A DNA stretch of 64,000 nt from Cryptomeria japonica (taxonomy: Eukaryota > Streptophyta > Pinopsida > Cupressales > Cupressaceae). The notes beneath the pieces were generated by a model. That model was not told where the DNA came from, did not search any database, and saw only the letters and a program-made list of their open reading frames with translations. The translations under genes were made by a program, and so were the position numbers. Position 1 is the stretch's first letter; each line of letters starts with the position of its first letter. The stretch covers positions 156,698,971-156,762,970 of the forward strand of contig NC_081411.1 in the NCBI RefSeq assembly GCF_030272615.1, written 5' to 3'. Below, piece after piece: positions 1-11,700 of this stretch.

Positions 1-2
1 AT

Positions 3-1745
3 GTCAAGTATGAAACTAGGAATAATGATGAGAAGAGACAAATTGAAGAAGTTGTCATTTGTACACTTCTAAAGTTTCGGCTAGCTCCATTGGAACTAGT
101 AAAGTCACTTCCGAATGAACTTTACTTGCATATTGATAACAGGTGGAAATATGCAATGGACTCAGAAAAACAAATCAAAGAAAGAAGTCTAGTCCATCTA
201 TTTCCTATAATGTCTGTAGCAGAAATAAAGGAACATTTGACAACCTACAATTCTAAATTTCTTGTCAAACAGAGAGCCTTAAAATTGATGAATGGGCTAT
301 ACATTGATGTAGAAAATGAGAGAAAATCAAAATGGTAGGAAATATTCAAAATAAAAGATGTCGGTGACCAATCTAAAGTCAAAATAGTTGATGTCACCAA
401 ACAAGATCCTCATGTCACTGAGTACGGTCCTGATGCTACCGAGCAAGACCTGGCTGACACTATCCAAATTGATGAAGATGTCATGGATACAGAGGAACAG
501 GAGTAGGAAATGATAGAAGGCACTACATATGCAAAACTTGTATCTAGTGAATTTGTGTTAGTAAAAGTTCAGCCTTATCCGCCGGTCAAGCAACTTGTCT
601 CTACCGAAGCTCCTCAGGATACAACACAAGGCACCGAAGGTCACAAGTCTGAAGCAGAAAAAGGTACAACTCAAGAAAAGACCTCTCAAGCACTGTCAAG
701 CACTGAAAATGAAGCAACTGAGACACCTAGTACCGAGACACCCAAAGACACCATAACAGTAGCTACAGGTATTGACCAAAGTGTTGCCTCTACCGACCAA
801 CCTACCAAGGGTCAGCAAGTCTCACAAGCTATTGTCTTGATCCAACCGACCAAAGGTAAAGAGAAGAAGGTGAAAAAGCATAGTTTCAAAGTTGATTTAT
901 CTAAACCAATATTGCTGCCCAATGTGGATATCTCAAAATTAAAGGGGCAAGAACTTATTGATTTCGGTGAACTATGCAAAGCAAAGGCCGAACAAGAAAA
1001 ATAGATGGCCATTCAAAAGAAGAATAAAGTACTTCAGAAGGTAGAGACACTACTAACAGATATGCTACCTTCAGCTACAGTGTCAACCAATGAAACCATC
1101 CACATTCAACTGGATGAACTCCTTAATCAAATAGAAATATCTGGAGTTGATGCATCTGAGTACTTGAGCAAGCTAAAAGACAAGGAGCTTACTGCAAAAA
1201 TGATTGAAGAGGTACAAAAAGCTCTAGCTATTGGAAAAGTCAAGCTTGTCAGATTCATTGCTGAGTTGTCCCCTCAACTCAAGCATATTCTTTATTTATT
1301 TCAAAAACTTTGCACATTTTCCATATTCATTAAAGATATCAAGAATAAAACTAATGCAATTGAAAAAGAGATCACCGATCTCTCAAATAAGTTGACCATA
1401 GAGCCCAATTCAATTCAAAAAATTTATACCAAGCTTCAACAGCTCATGGCTCAACAATTGGAACTATGAAATGAAGAACATAAGATCAAGATGGATATAA
1501 TGACCCTCTAGACATTATTCCTTCCTCATCTTTCATCAGTTCAAGAATAGATTAACCAAGCTACACAACTATCTACTACACAAGAGGGAAGCACTCTTGA
1601 TGGCTTAATATCCCTATTGGTTGTTATTCAAGGACAAAATTCTTTAATGGAAAGTGTAAAAGATGCACTCTCTATCGCACTCACTGACGCCCGGAAAAAG
1701 TATAAATCTATTTTTGATCAGTTACCACCCCCGGATGGGAATTGA
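3..1745 (+). pseudogene. Accessory ORF2 of element A, C-terminal part, nonsense-riddled
   Basis: One reading frame runs from the window edge to the TGA at 1743-1745 and is interrupted by several stops (336-338, 507-509, 1002-1004, 1467-1469 and further ones near 1509 and 1548). It aligns through its length with the minus-strand ORF2 of element B; for example, both contain KERSLVHLFP-like and LKDKEL-containing segments. The middle is rich in Thr, Glu, Pro and Lys. The last third is predicted to be helical and coiled-coil-like and ends QLPPPDGN. There is no protease, RT or integrase motif. Function is unknown. By homology to B it is the tail of a protein of about 1120 codons whose N-terminal half may be a plant-mobile-domain-like fold (inference). 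Confidence 0.75.
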
Positions 1746-1761
1746 GTTTTTGATGTTTGTC

Positions 1762-2095
1762 AAAAAGGGGGAGTGATACTATATAGAGGGAGTAATATAG
1801 TTTTGTAATACAATTTTGATACAGTATTCGGAGTATTGTATACAGGGGGAGTATACCAAGCAGAGTATGAAGAGTATCCAAGGATAATAAGCGGAGCACA
1901 CAAACACAGAACCGAGAATGCAAAATCAAAGTTATGTATAGTATAATGATAAGGGGAGTATATCTAAATATACTATTTCATTGACTATTGTATATATTGT
2001 TAAGTATAGTCATTTTGCAAAGTATATAGATTTTTGAGTTATGACTTTGAAAGTAGTTTTTGTCAAACATCTCAAGTAATGTCAAAAGGGGAGAT
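1762..2095 (+). promoter_or_regulatory. Multiple polypurine tracts of element A
   Basis: Between the ORF2 stop and the 3' LTR there are repeated purine runs of the type AGGGGGAGT (1762-1773, 1785-1793, 1843-1852, 1951-1959). The canonical polypurine tract AAAAGGGGAGAT (2084-2095) directly abuts the LTR. The last tract primes plus-strand DNA synthesis in LTR retrotransposons. Multiplied tracts before the 3' LTR are a described hallmark of Sireviruses (established knowledge), which supports the family assignment. Confidence 0.7.
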
Positions 2096-3244
2096 TGTTA
2101 CTACTTATCAAATTGCCATTAGTTTTTATATTCAAAGTCATACTATATATTCTAGTTGGTTAGCACTACCGAATCATGCAATCGGTACACATAGAGAAGT
2201 CAGTATGCACAGTCTAGTTGATTACAGAGGAAAGCAGTCAAAGAACGCAGTATACACCGAGCTGTCTACCGAGTATCTTTTTGAGACTACCGAGCAGTAA
2301 AGATGACACACCGAGTTGACATATACCGAGTGAAATGTGTAACTAGATACATTGAACCTGGACATGCATATGAAAACGTGTTACAAGATCAAGGCACATC
2401 TAACTGTTATTACATTGGAAATTGCACCAGAAGATTATGTATGATTTTAAGGACAATCTAACCAATGAAATATTTTGTTTAGTTATTCATTCGAGGAATC
2501 TTGTTTGTAAGATCCAAGCAATGAATTGGATCACCGCTTTAAGAGATCTATTTATACAGCATGAGTGAAGTGTATGCATGCATGAAGGAAGATTGTTACA
2601 AAGACAAAGAGGTCATCGAGAAGGTTTTTAGAGAACAGTCGAAGAACAGAGTAAACAGAAGGGTTTACTGAGTTACTATATGGGTTACAGAGGTATGCTA
2701 TAAGCAAGGTAATCTATTCTGAGCACATAGAATCTACTATAACATTTCAGATGTAAAGTTACAGATATTTGTAATGATTTTATTGTAATATTGTGAAGTT
2801 GAAAGAGAAACCTTTAATAGGGTAAAAGACTCTAATCAAGTCTATAAATTGTAAAGCCTCTAACCAGGTACAACATTCAGAATAAATGTTGTAAAATCCT
2901 TTAGCAAGGTAGATCTAATAGATCTTGTTATTCCTAACAGGGTATGCTATCAGAAATAGCTAAAATGTAGCTCTAATTGAGCATTCTTTATTATTGCAGT
3001 AGTGAAGTTGTGGGTGCCATCCCCACCGTAGTTTTTCTCTCTAACCAAGAGTTTCTGCATAACCAAAATATATGTATTATGGAGTGAATCATGTATGATT
3101 ATTATCTATTTGTTTTAACTTTATTTTATGTTATTGCACTATTCTGTTTATGCATAACAGTAAAGTTATTATTGAAGAAAAGTTTTGGAGTACTGATTCA
3201 CCCCTCCCCTCTTAGTACATTAGCTTTCCATATTGGGCCTAATA
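2096..3244 (+). repeat. 3' LTR of element A
   Basis: It starts TGTTACTACT next to the polypurine tract and ends CCATATTGGGCCTAATA. It is homologous along its whole length to the reverse complement of both LTRs of element B. It contains several ACCGAG motifs between about 2230 and 2330. No coding function is supported; the short reading frame near 3091-3240 recurs in the B LTRs only because the LTRs are related. Confidence 0.85.
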
Positions 3245-4370
3245 GGAAGCACTTAAACACCAGTACTGGATGGTTGGGAATACCTCTTTTCGAGCCTAGC
3301 TTGGTCTCCAGAGGTGGTTAATGAGGAAGTCCTCACATTATCCTCTCCTAGGTGGGTCATCCTCAAGGATGTCCCCCCTTTTTTGTGGTATTTCCTTCCC
3401 CAATTAATGGAACCATTTGGCAAAATGATTCAGATAGATGAAACTGCTCAATTGGTGCCCAACCTAGATGCAAGAATGCTTGTCTTAATTAAGCCAGAAA
3501 TCGACATTCCACTATCTTTAAACCTAGATATTAATGGAGACACATTCGTCTACCCGATTGAAATGCTGGGAGGATTTAATGCATGTTTTCTCTGCAAGAA
3601 AGAAGGGCATATTCATAAAAATTTCCCAATTATCAGTCGTAGGAAGCAAAAATAGAATTCAGGTGAAACTACTGTAAACCCTAAAAATGGTAATAATTTA
3701 CAATCTCCCCCTCCCCACTCTGCTAATGAGATGTCCGCAGATCCTGATCCCAATCCTACTAAGGTTAACTCTCTCAAGCCCGATCTTGCACCTTTGGCCC
3801 CCGAACTCCTCATTCCTATTTCGGACCCTTCTCAAAATCTTGCAGAATCTCCCTTTGATTGTTTTCATCTTGTTACCTTGAGGAAACAAAGATGTAAAGT
3901 TACACCTCTCAATGCCCTGAATCCTAGTCGATCCTCCAACAACCACTTGGCCTCTGCACATAAACCCCAGGACCTTGATCCATCCCCTGTTAACTCTATG
4001 GTTATAAATATGGTTAAAAATCTAGAAAATCCCACTCATGGTGATGATGGTGCTAGCATTAGTAATAACCCTACAATGATACTTAGTTCTGAAATCCCCA
4101 TTCAATTGGTCTCCTCTTCACTTGTAGGTTTTTATTTCTGACACTAACACCATCATTCCCTTGACTACATCTACGCTCAAAGAACTAGAGGACAATCATA
4201 TTATAGAAGTTATTTATGCCAATAAGGGTCTAGAGGAAATTAGAGCTATCACTATGCTCCCTGGCTTTCCTGGCTCCCAGTTGTCTAGGTCCGACATAGG
4301 AGGAAATGCAGATAGTAGAACTGAGCTTCCCGAAACCAGCAAAGATGATGAGGACCTTATGAAAGGGTAA
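3245..4370 (+). pseudogene. LINE ORF1 (RNA-binding, zinc-knuckle protein), decayed
   Basis: The frame running through 3245-4141 encodes a region typical of plant L1 ORF1. It has a WVILKDVPPFLW segment, then GKMIQIDETAQLVPNL, then a CCHC-type knuckle (CFLCKKEGHIHKNFP, last Cys lost) near 3585-3635. These proteins bind LINE RNA in the ribonucleoprotein particle (family knowledge). A stop lies a few codons into the visible part (about 3254), another follows the knuckle (about 3653), and a frameshift lies near 4140-4160, after which an acidic tail continues to 4370. The N-terminus is missing because element A abuts here. Confidence 0.8.
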
Positions 4371-4435
4371 TCCCTAAATAAAAAGAAAGGTAGGCATGTG
4401 GGCTCCAAAAACTAGAATAAATCTAGTGATCAACA

Positions 4436-4868
4436 ATGATCTCCCTACCATCCCCCCTTAAATCCTCCACTTTGATGAAATACATATCATGGAACATTCA
4501 AGGCCTTGAGTCGCCTAATAGGAAATTTGTTATTAAAAGATTTCTGGATTATCATAAAAACTTAGATTTTCTAATGTTACAAGAACTTAAATCAGTTGGG
4601 TTCTCCCTCGACACTACACTTGACTTCATTTGCCGAGATGCAATCAAAGTCTGTACCAACCACCCAAGAGGCAAAGGAGGAGTTATTCTTCTTATCACCC
4701 CTAAATGGACAACATACCTCAAGGATAAAGGGACCTCCCCCTGTAATAGAGTAGATTGTGTTACCTTAGATATTAAGGTTTCTTGCTTTGGCATATGCAC
4801 TATTTATGCATCTAACGATTATAAAGAAAGAATATCCCTCTGGAATTGGCTAACTTCCCTCTCAAATA
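4436..4868 (+). pseudogene. LINE ORF2, N-terminal part of AP endonuclease
   Basis: The ORF begins with an apurinic endonuclease-like domain. ISWNIQGLESPNRK is the usual first motif, LMLQELKS holds the catalytic Glu region, and RGKGGVILL follows. The likely start is the Met just before KYISWNIQG (about 4475). This domain nicks target DNA to prime reverse transcription (family knowledge). The frame is open to 4868, where element B is inserted. The domain resumes at 12882 with a GDFN motif, so the gene was split after it was already in place. Confidence 0.88.
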
Positions 4869-6050
4869 TGTTAGGCCCAATATGGAAACCTAATGTACTG
4901 AGAGGGGAGGGGTGAATCAGTACTCCAAAACTTTTCTTTGATAATAACCTTACTGTTATGCATAAACAGAATAGTGTAGTAACATAAAATAAAGCTAAAA
5001 TAAATAGATAACAATCATACATTATTCACTCCATAATACATATATTTTGGTCACGCAGAAACTCTTGGTTAGAGAGAAAAACTACGGTGGGGATGGCACC
5101 CACAACTTCACTACTGCAATAATAAAGATTTCTCGGTTAGAGCTACATTTAGCTATTTCTGATAGCTTACCCTGTTAGGAGTATCAAGATCAGTTAGATC
5201 TACCTTACTAAAGGATTTTACAACACTATATAAATGTTGCACCTGGTTAAAGGATTTACAATTTATAGACTTGGTTAGAGTCTTTTACCCTGTTAAAGGT
5301 TTCTCTTACAACTTCAAATATTATAATAGAATCATTACAAATATCTACAACTTTACATCTGAAATGCTATAGCAGATTCTATGTGCTCAGAATAAGATTA
5401 CCTAGCTTGTAGCATACCTCGGTAACCCATAATGTAACTCGATAAACCCTTCTATGTACTTTGTTCTTCGACTGTTCACTGATAACCTTCTCGGTGACCT
5501 CTCTATGTCTCTGTAATAGTCTTCCTTCATGCATACACACACATATCTCACATCTCTTGTATATCTCTCTTTCTAACCCTAAAATCATGTTGTATAAATA
5601 GATCTCTTACAGTGGTGATCTAATTCATTGCTTCAATCTTACAAAAGATTCTTCGAATGAATAACTAAACAAAATATTTCATTAGTTAGATTGACCTTGT
5701 AATCATACACAATCTCCTAGTGCAATTTCCAATGCAAAAATGGTTAAATGTGCCTCGATCTTGTAACATGTTTTCATGTGCATGTCCAGGTTCAATGTAT
5801 TTGGTAAAACATTTCACTCAGTGAATATCAACTCGGTGAGTTAACTTTACTGCTCGGTATCCATGAAACATTACTTGGTAAACAGCTCGGTGAATATTGC
5901 GTTCTGTGACTACTTTCTTCTGTAACTAACTAGACTGTTCATACCAACTTCTCTGTGTGTACCAACTGCATGATTCGGTAATACTAACTGACTAGAATAT
6001 GTAGTATGACTTTGGATATGAAACTAATGGCAATTTGATAAGTAGTAACA
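4869..6050 (-). repeat. 3' LTR of element B
   Basis: On the + strand it starts TGTTAGGCCC and ends AGTAGTAACA, next to the polypurine tract complement ATCTCCCCTTTT. It is about 1182 bp. It matches 11701-12881 in the same orientation and 2096-3244 in reverse. CTCGGT motifs (complement ACCGAG) cluster at about 5820-5970. Confidence 0.92.
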
Positions 6051-6410
6051 ATCTCCCCTTTTGACATTAGTTGAGATGTTTGACAAAAACTACTTTCAAA
6101 GTCATAACTCAAAATCTATATACTTGCAAAATGACTATACTTGACAATATATACAATAGTCAATAAAATAGTATATGTAGATATACTCCCCTTGTCATTA
6201 TTTTGTACATAATTCTGAATTTTGCATGTTCGATTTTGTTCTGTACTTGTGTGCTCTAAATGCTCTGTATATTCTGCTCAGTATACTCCCCTTGTATACA
6301 ATACTCAAAATTGTGTTATCAAACTTGTATTACTCTCCAAATATGGAATTACTCCCCCTTTGCAGGGTATTACTTTCCTCTATGTAGTAGCATATTACTC
6401 CCTCTTTTTG
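6051..6410 (-). promoter_or_regulatory. Polypurine tract and upstream purine tracts of element B
   Basis: The complement of 6051-6062 reads AAAAGGGGAGAT directly before the 3' LTR. Further minus-strand purine tracts (AGGGGGAGT or AAGGGGAGTAT types) lie near 6186-6195, 6285-6294, 6351-6361 and 6390-6400. The arrangement is the same as in element A and is Sirevirus-like. Confidence 0.7.
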
Positions 6411-6425
6411 ACAAACATTAAAAAC

Positions 6426-9400
6426 TTAATTTCCATCCGGAGGCGGTAATTGATCAAAAATAGTCTTATACTTGGTCCGGGCATCGGTGAGGGCGACTGA
6501 GAGTGAGTCCTTTACACTTTCCATTAATGAAGTTTGTGCTTAAATATCAGCTAAGAGTGATATTAAGCCATCAAGAGTGCTTCCCTCTTGTGTAGTTGAT
6601 AAGTGTATAGCTCAGTTGATATGTTTCTGTACTGATGAGAGATGAGGAAGGAATAATGTCTAAAGGGTAATTATATCCATCTAGATTTTATGCTCCTCAT
6701 TCCTCAATTCTAACTATTGAGCCATGAGCTATTGAAGCTTTGTATAAAAATTCTAAACTGAATTTGGCTTAGTGGCCAACTTAGTTGAGAGATCGGTGAT
6801 CTCTTTCTCAATTGCATCAGTTTTATTTTTGACATCTTTAATAAATAAGGAAAATGTACACAGTTTTTGGAATAAATAAAGAATATGCTTGAGTTGAGGG
6901 GACAACTCAGCAATGAATTTGACAAGTTTTACCTTGCCAGCAGCAATTGATTTATGTACTTCCTCTATCATTTTTGCTATAAGCTCTTTATCCTTCAGCT
7001 TGCTTAAGTACTTAGATGCATCAACTCCAGATGTTTCAATCTGATTGAGGAGTTCATCCAATTGAATATGGATGGCTGCATCAGTTGACACTGTTGCTGA
7101 TGGTAGCATTTCTATTAGTAGTGTCCTAACCTTCTGAAGTACTTTATTCTTTTTCTGTATGGCCAATTGCTTCTCCTATTCGGCCTTTGCTTTGCATAGT
7201 TCACCGAATTCAGTGAGTGCTTGCCGTTTCAATTTGGAGATGTCTAATTGGGCAACATGATTGGTTTAGATAAGTCAAATTTGAAACCATGCTTTCTCAC
7301 CTTCTTCTCTTTTCCTTTGGTCTGTGGCACTAAGACAAGTGCTTGTGAGGCTTGCTGACCCTCAGTAGGTTGCTCGATAGATGCAACACTTTGGTCGGTT
7401 CCGGTAGCCATTGAAGTGTCTTTGGGTGGCTCGGTGCTAGGGGTCTCAGCTATAGCATTTTTAGTGCTTGATGGTGCTTGAGACGTCTGATCTTTGGTTG
7501 TATCACCTACTGTTTTAGTTTTGGTACCTTTGGTGCCTTGCTCGGTGTCCTTTGGAGCTTCGGTTGAAATAGGTGGCTTCACCGATGGATAAGGCTGAAC
7601 TTGTTCTAAGACAGATTCACTAGAGACAAGTTTTGCATAAGTAGTACCTTCAATCATCTCATGCTCCGGTGCTGCTTCATCCATTACATCTTCATCAATT
7701 TGTATAGTGTCAACCGGGTCTGGACCTTGCTCGGTGACTCTGGATCTTGCTCGGTGACATCAACAATTTCAATTTGAGATTTTTCACCGACATCCTTTTG
7801 TTTGAAGATCTCCTGCCACTTGGCTTTTGTCTCATTCTCCACATCAATGTATAGCCCATTCATCAATTTTAAGGCTCTCTGTTTCACAAGAAATTTAGAA
7901 TTGTATGTGGTCAAATACTCCTTGATTTCAGCTACGGACATGTCAGGAAATAGATGGACTAGACTTCTTTCTCTTATTTGTCTCTCTAAGTCCATTGCAT
8001 ATTTCCATCTGTTATCAATGTGTTAGTAGAGTTCACTAGGAAGTGACTTTGCTAGTTCTAATGGTGCTAACCAAAACTTCAGAAGTGTACAAATGATAGC
8101 TTCTTCAATTTGTCGCTTCTCATCACTATTCCTAGTCTCATACTTAACATATCTGAATCCTGCAAATCCACCGTATTCTTTAAGATTGGCACAAAAAATT
8201 TCAACATTGTGAATGTTTACCTTTTTGCTTTTCACAATCTAGAATTTGTTTGCATCATCAGACTCTATATCACTTGACTCTTTTGCCAAAATGAGTCTCA
8301 GAGTAGATTTCTTATAGGTCTTGGTTACCTTGGGTGTAGTAACACTCTTTTGCTTCTTACTCGGTGATGTAGTTGATGCTTTGGTATTGGGTCTCTTTGT
8401 TGGTGGAGTCAGTAGGGCCTTTGTGATGTCTTGTTTCTTTCTTTTCAGAACTTTACCCTTTGGCAACTCTATGCTCAATGTTATTGTAGCCTCCTAAGCT
8501 TCTGATTCCTCTTCGGTAATGGCAAGATTGCCTTTGATAGGTGTAGAGGAGGATTCTTCTCCGAATTTCTTAGATAAAACCTTTATCATCTTTGTAGCTT
8601 TTCTTGTAGCCTTAGGTACTACAATGCTCATTTTTACTTTCTCCTTCACCTCTTCATAGGTTCCATACCTTAGTTCGGTTGCATGCCTTGGTAGTGATAA
8701 ATAGGCATCAATTTGTTGTTGTGTAATATCATAATCAATCTCATAACCCATTGGTTGTAATGATTGAGTCCTTGATTCAACAACATTTACATAGCAATAA
8801 TCAGTGTCGACCTCAAAACATATATTGTCCTTGTATTTTTCAACCAGCTGTGGTGGAATCCTGTACCTGTTGTGCATTTTCTCTTGGAATTTGCTGAAGT
8901 AATCATCCATGATATCATTAAAGTTATCTCCTAACTTCTTGATGTAGTCATTGATCTGATGGGTGATAGGTCGATGTAGCTCCCATACTACTTTACCAAC
9001 TGAGGGAAAGAACTTCTCAAAATAGAAAAACATACATACAAGTAGTGAACCGAACTTTAGTGTGTTTGCCAAGTTGTTCTTCTTCGACTTCCTTATTGTG
9101 TTCAGGTTCTCACACAAGTTCTTTAGGAGCCCTTCACATAAGTCTACTTTCATTCCCTTCTTCACTATTTTGTAGGCCAAGTCCACCGCAGCACATGGTA
9201 CACTATTTTCCCTTGTAGATTGGAAGAAATAGTAACCAATAACTCTGATTGCAAACTTAAGTTCTGCATCAGTGACATTATTCAGTTTCAGTCCTTGGTA
9301 ATCAGATTCTACACTAGTTAGACTGATTAGCTCCTTCTGTGATATCATTTTATGTGCTCGTGCATGATCATAGATGGGATACTCGGTGATCAGGTGAATG

Positions 9401-9792
9401 ACTTCCTTCATGATCTTAAACGGTTGCTCTTGTAGCCACATGAAATCATCATTTACTCTGCTTAAGACAAACTTAACCCATTGGGGTTTGAACACATGGG
9501 GATAGACTAGGGCTTCAGTTAATCCCTTGATTTTGATATGCTCAAATTTGCTATCCAGTTTTCCATCAGTGCAAAGTTCATCATATGTGTCACTAATCTC
9601 TACATGACCGAGTTCCTCAACACGGTATTTGGTAAAGAATCTGACATCTTCCACTAACAAGACTCGATCTGGGATGAGTGAAAATGCAGTTTTATCATCC
9701 GGTTCTGAGGCAACTTTGGGAGTTAGAGAATATTTCAGTGAGGGCTTCTCCACATTTTGGACAACTACAGGGTCTTGGATCTTGGGCACCAT
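6426..9792 (-). pseudogene. Accessory ORF2 of element B (plant-mobile-like core, coiled-coil tail)
   Basis: The reconstructed gene is about 1120 codons and starts MVPKIQDP at 9792. The first 432 codons are open. They contain VKFVLSRVNDDFMWLQ, a block of the form DLCEGLLKNLCENLNTIRK followed by LKFGSLLVCMFFYFEKFFP, and a VEKYKDNI segment. Stops at 8494-8496, 8239-8241 and 8023-8025 and frameshifts near 7690-7735 and 7200-7244 break the rest, which ends QLPPPDGN at 6426. The middle is Lys/Thr/Pro-rich and the tail helical. It is clearly homologous to ORF2 of element D and continuous with that of A. There is no enzymatic motif of pol. It could be a plant-mobile-domain protein or the Sirevirus env-like third ORF; I cannot decide between them. 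Confidence 0.7.
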
Positions 9793-10291
9793 GGTAGGTT
9801 TCGGGTAAGATTTGACAAGTTATCCTTAGGGTTTACAAGTGACTGATGCTTCACACTCAGTAGAGAATAGCAATTTGACTAGATCAAAAACTAGCTAAAC
9901 AGTGTGAATAGATTGATGTAAATACCTCGAAATTCACTCTATATGAAGTTTGATTGCTTTGATTCACTCTGCTTTGCTTCTCCAAAACTTGGGTGAATGA
10001 AAATGACCGCGAAAACACTTTTAAGTACTCAAAAATAACTCATTGGGCTCCGTGCAAGTTAGGTCAAGACATTAAATGCACTCAGTTCACCTTTTACCGA
10101 TTTACTCCTTTTTCTGTTTTAACCAAGTAACCAACTTTTCTTTTATTAACCAACTTGACAGGTTTCTTGTATAGTATATAAACTGACTAATTGCATCTTA
10201 ACTATGCAGATTTTGAATTTTGTAGATAATAGAATAGGAATTGTTATGATTTAACCTTTAGAGAATGTAGTCCCTTCATATCTTTTCTTAA
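9793..10291 (-). other. Spacer between gag and ORF2 in element B
   Basis: There is no ORF here. On the minus strand a TTTATATACTATA sequence (around 10170-10183) lies roughly 385 bp upstream of the ORF2 ATG and could be a TATA-like box. Element D has a better TATA box in the equivalent spacer. Otherwise I see nothing. Confidence 0.4.
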
Positions 10292-11644
10292 CTAATTTGA
10301 AATAGGTGCACCTAACTCGGTAGGTAAGGTTCTTTCTTCATCTGACATAATTTCCTTCTTTTTCCAAATCATCTTGAATTTTTCTTTTATCTCTTTAGTG
10401 TCTCTTCTCAGTTGATCTCTACAATCTCTGGCTAAATGTCTAGCTTTGTGACAATGAAAACATACCATACCAGGGTTTCTCCATGATCTCCGATTGTTCA
10501 TTCCAAATCTTATAAAATAGTTGGCACTTATATGTCCATATCTTCCACAACATTCACACCATATCCTTGTATTGTAATCCCATGGTACTACTGCATATTG
10601 TCGGTAAGGATCTATGTGAGTTCAGTAACCTCCAGTGTTTGCTCGGTGTGGATACTTCATGTAGTTCTTTTGCTTAAACCAACACTTCTCAATACTATGT
10701 CCATATCTATTGCAGTTTTTACAAAACACTTTGAATTTTGCCTTCTGATAGTTGTTAACAGACTTTGTCCTACATTGATTAGGTGTGTGACCATATTTAT
10801 TGCAATTGTAACAATATCCATTGGACTTAGAGATATTTGATTGCTTACCTTTTATGATCTGGCATATGTTGGCAGTATGACCTTGATTTCCACAGTAGTA
10901 GCAAATAGGCTTCTTCCTTTTGATGTTATTCCTGTTTCCAGCTTGTTTTGATGATTCTCCTCTCTTAGTAGTATGAATTCCTTTCTCGGTTGATTCTTTT
11001 CCTTTGTAACCGAGTCCTCCATCTTTGTAGAGTCTTCTTGTATTCAGTTTCTCATCCAACATCTTTGATGCTTCATAACTTTTCTCCAATGATTCTTTCA
11101 ATTTCTTCTCTGTTTCAAGTTCACCAATCAACCTTGATACTTCAAGTTTCAATGATTGATTTTCATCATTCTTCAAAATTGCTTCATGATGTGCATAACC
11201 TAGTTGATCTATAATATTTTATTGAATACCAGTTAACCTTATGATTTCATCATCCTTATCAAATACTAGAGCTTCAAGTTGTTGTTTCTCTCTTTGTAGA
11301 TCTCTTGCTTTTTCCTCAGCTATCCTTAATGCATCTAGATTTTCAGTCATTTGTGTACTGAAATGTTCATGTTGTCTTTTCATTACATTTAGTTGATCAG
11401 CCAATGCTTTGTTCTTTTCTTTCAACATTCCAATCATTTCTTCAGTCTCTTCAGATATACTGATCTCAGATGATGTCTCGATTTGTTCCACTAGCTCTTG
11501 AGAATCCTGCAAGTCATCAGATAATCTTCTCCTTACTTTCATCGATTTTTGCATTTGCCTTTGCATGTCTGCAATCACCTTATTTGCATTATCCAGCTCT
11601 TCTTGAAGATAGACAATCCTCCGAGATTGTTTGTAGCCTTCCAT
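10292..11644 (-). pseudogene. gag of element B: coiled coil plus five zinc knuckles
   Basis: A single frame of 450 codons starts MEGYKQSRRI at 11644, 43 bp inside the primer site. Two in-frame stops (11219-11221, 10622-10624) interrupt it. The first 200 or so residues are Glu/Lys/Gln-rich heptads, a long coiled coil. The C-terminal part carries CCHC knuckles: CYYCGNQGHTANIC, CYNCNKYGHTPNQC, CKNCNRYGHSIEKC, a fourth with the last Cys changed to Tyr (CECCGRYGHISANY) and a fifth with the Gly changed (CFHCHKARHLARDC). Gag packages element RNA in cytoplasmic particles (family knowledge). No UBN2-type N-terminal gag domain is seen, so the protein may be a rearranged gag. Confidence 0.78.
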
Positions 11645-11686
11645 TGATAAGATCTTTCTCTTTAGGTATTTAAACCCTTTTCCAAT

Positions 11687-11698
11687 ACTCTGATACCA
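11687..11698 (-). other. Primer binding site of element B (initiator Met tRNA)
   Basis: The minus strand reads TGGTATCAGAGT, which is 11 of 12 matches to the usual TGGTATCAGAGC complement of the initiator methionine tRNA 3' end. It lies 2 bp inside the 5' LTR end at 11701. This fixes the orientation of the element. Confidence 0.88.
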
Positions 11699-11700
11699 AT

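Larger units (their letters stand above)
1..3244 (+). mobile_element. Sirevirus-like non-autonomous LTR retrotransposon A (3' half)
   Basis: This is the 3' part of an LTR retrotransposon that enters from the left edge. In order it shows the end of a long ORF2, a series of purine-rich tracts, a polypurine tract AAAAGGGGAGAT and one LTR. It is the same family as element B (4869-12881), which lies in the opposite orientation. The LTR ends in CCTAATA where B has CCTAACA, so the terminal CA is mutated. The right flank is LINE ORF1. The left LTR and the target duplication lie outside the window. Confidence 0.85.

Noticed and set aside
3091-3240. Hydrophobic short ORF MYDYYLFVLTLFYVIALF
   Set aside because: It is LTR sequence of element A with relatives in both B LTRs and is not a membrane protein gene.
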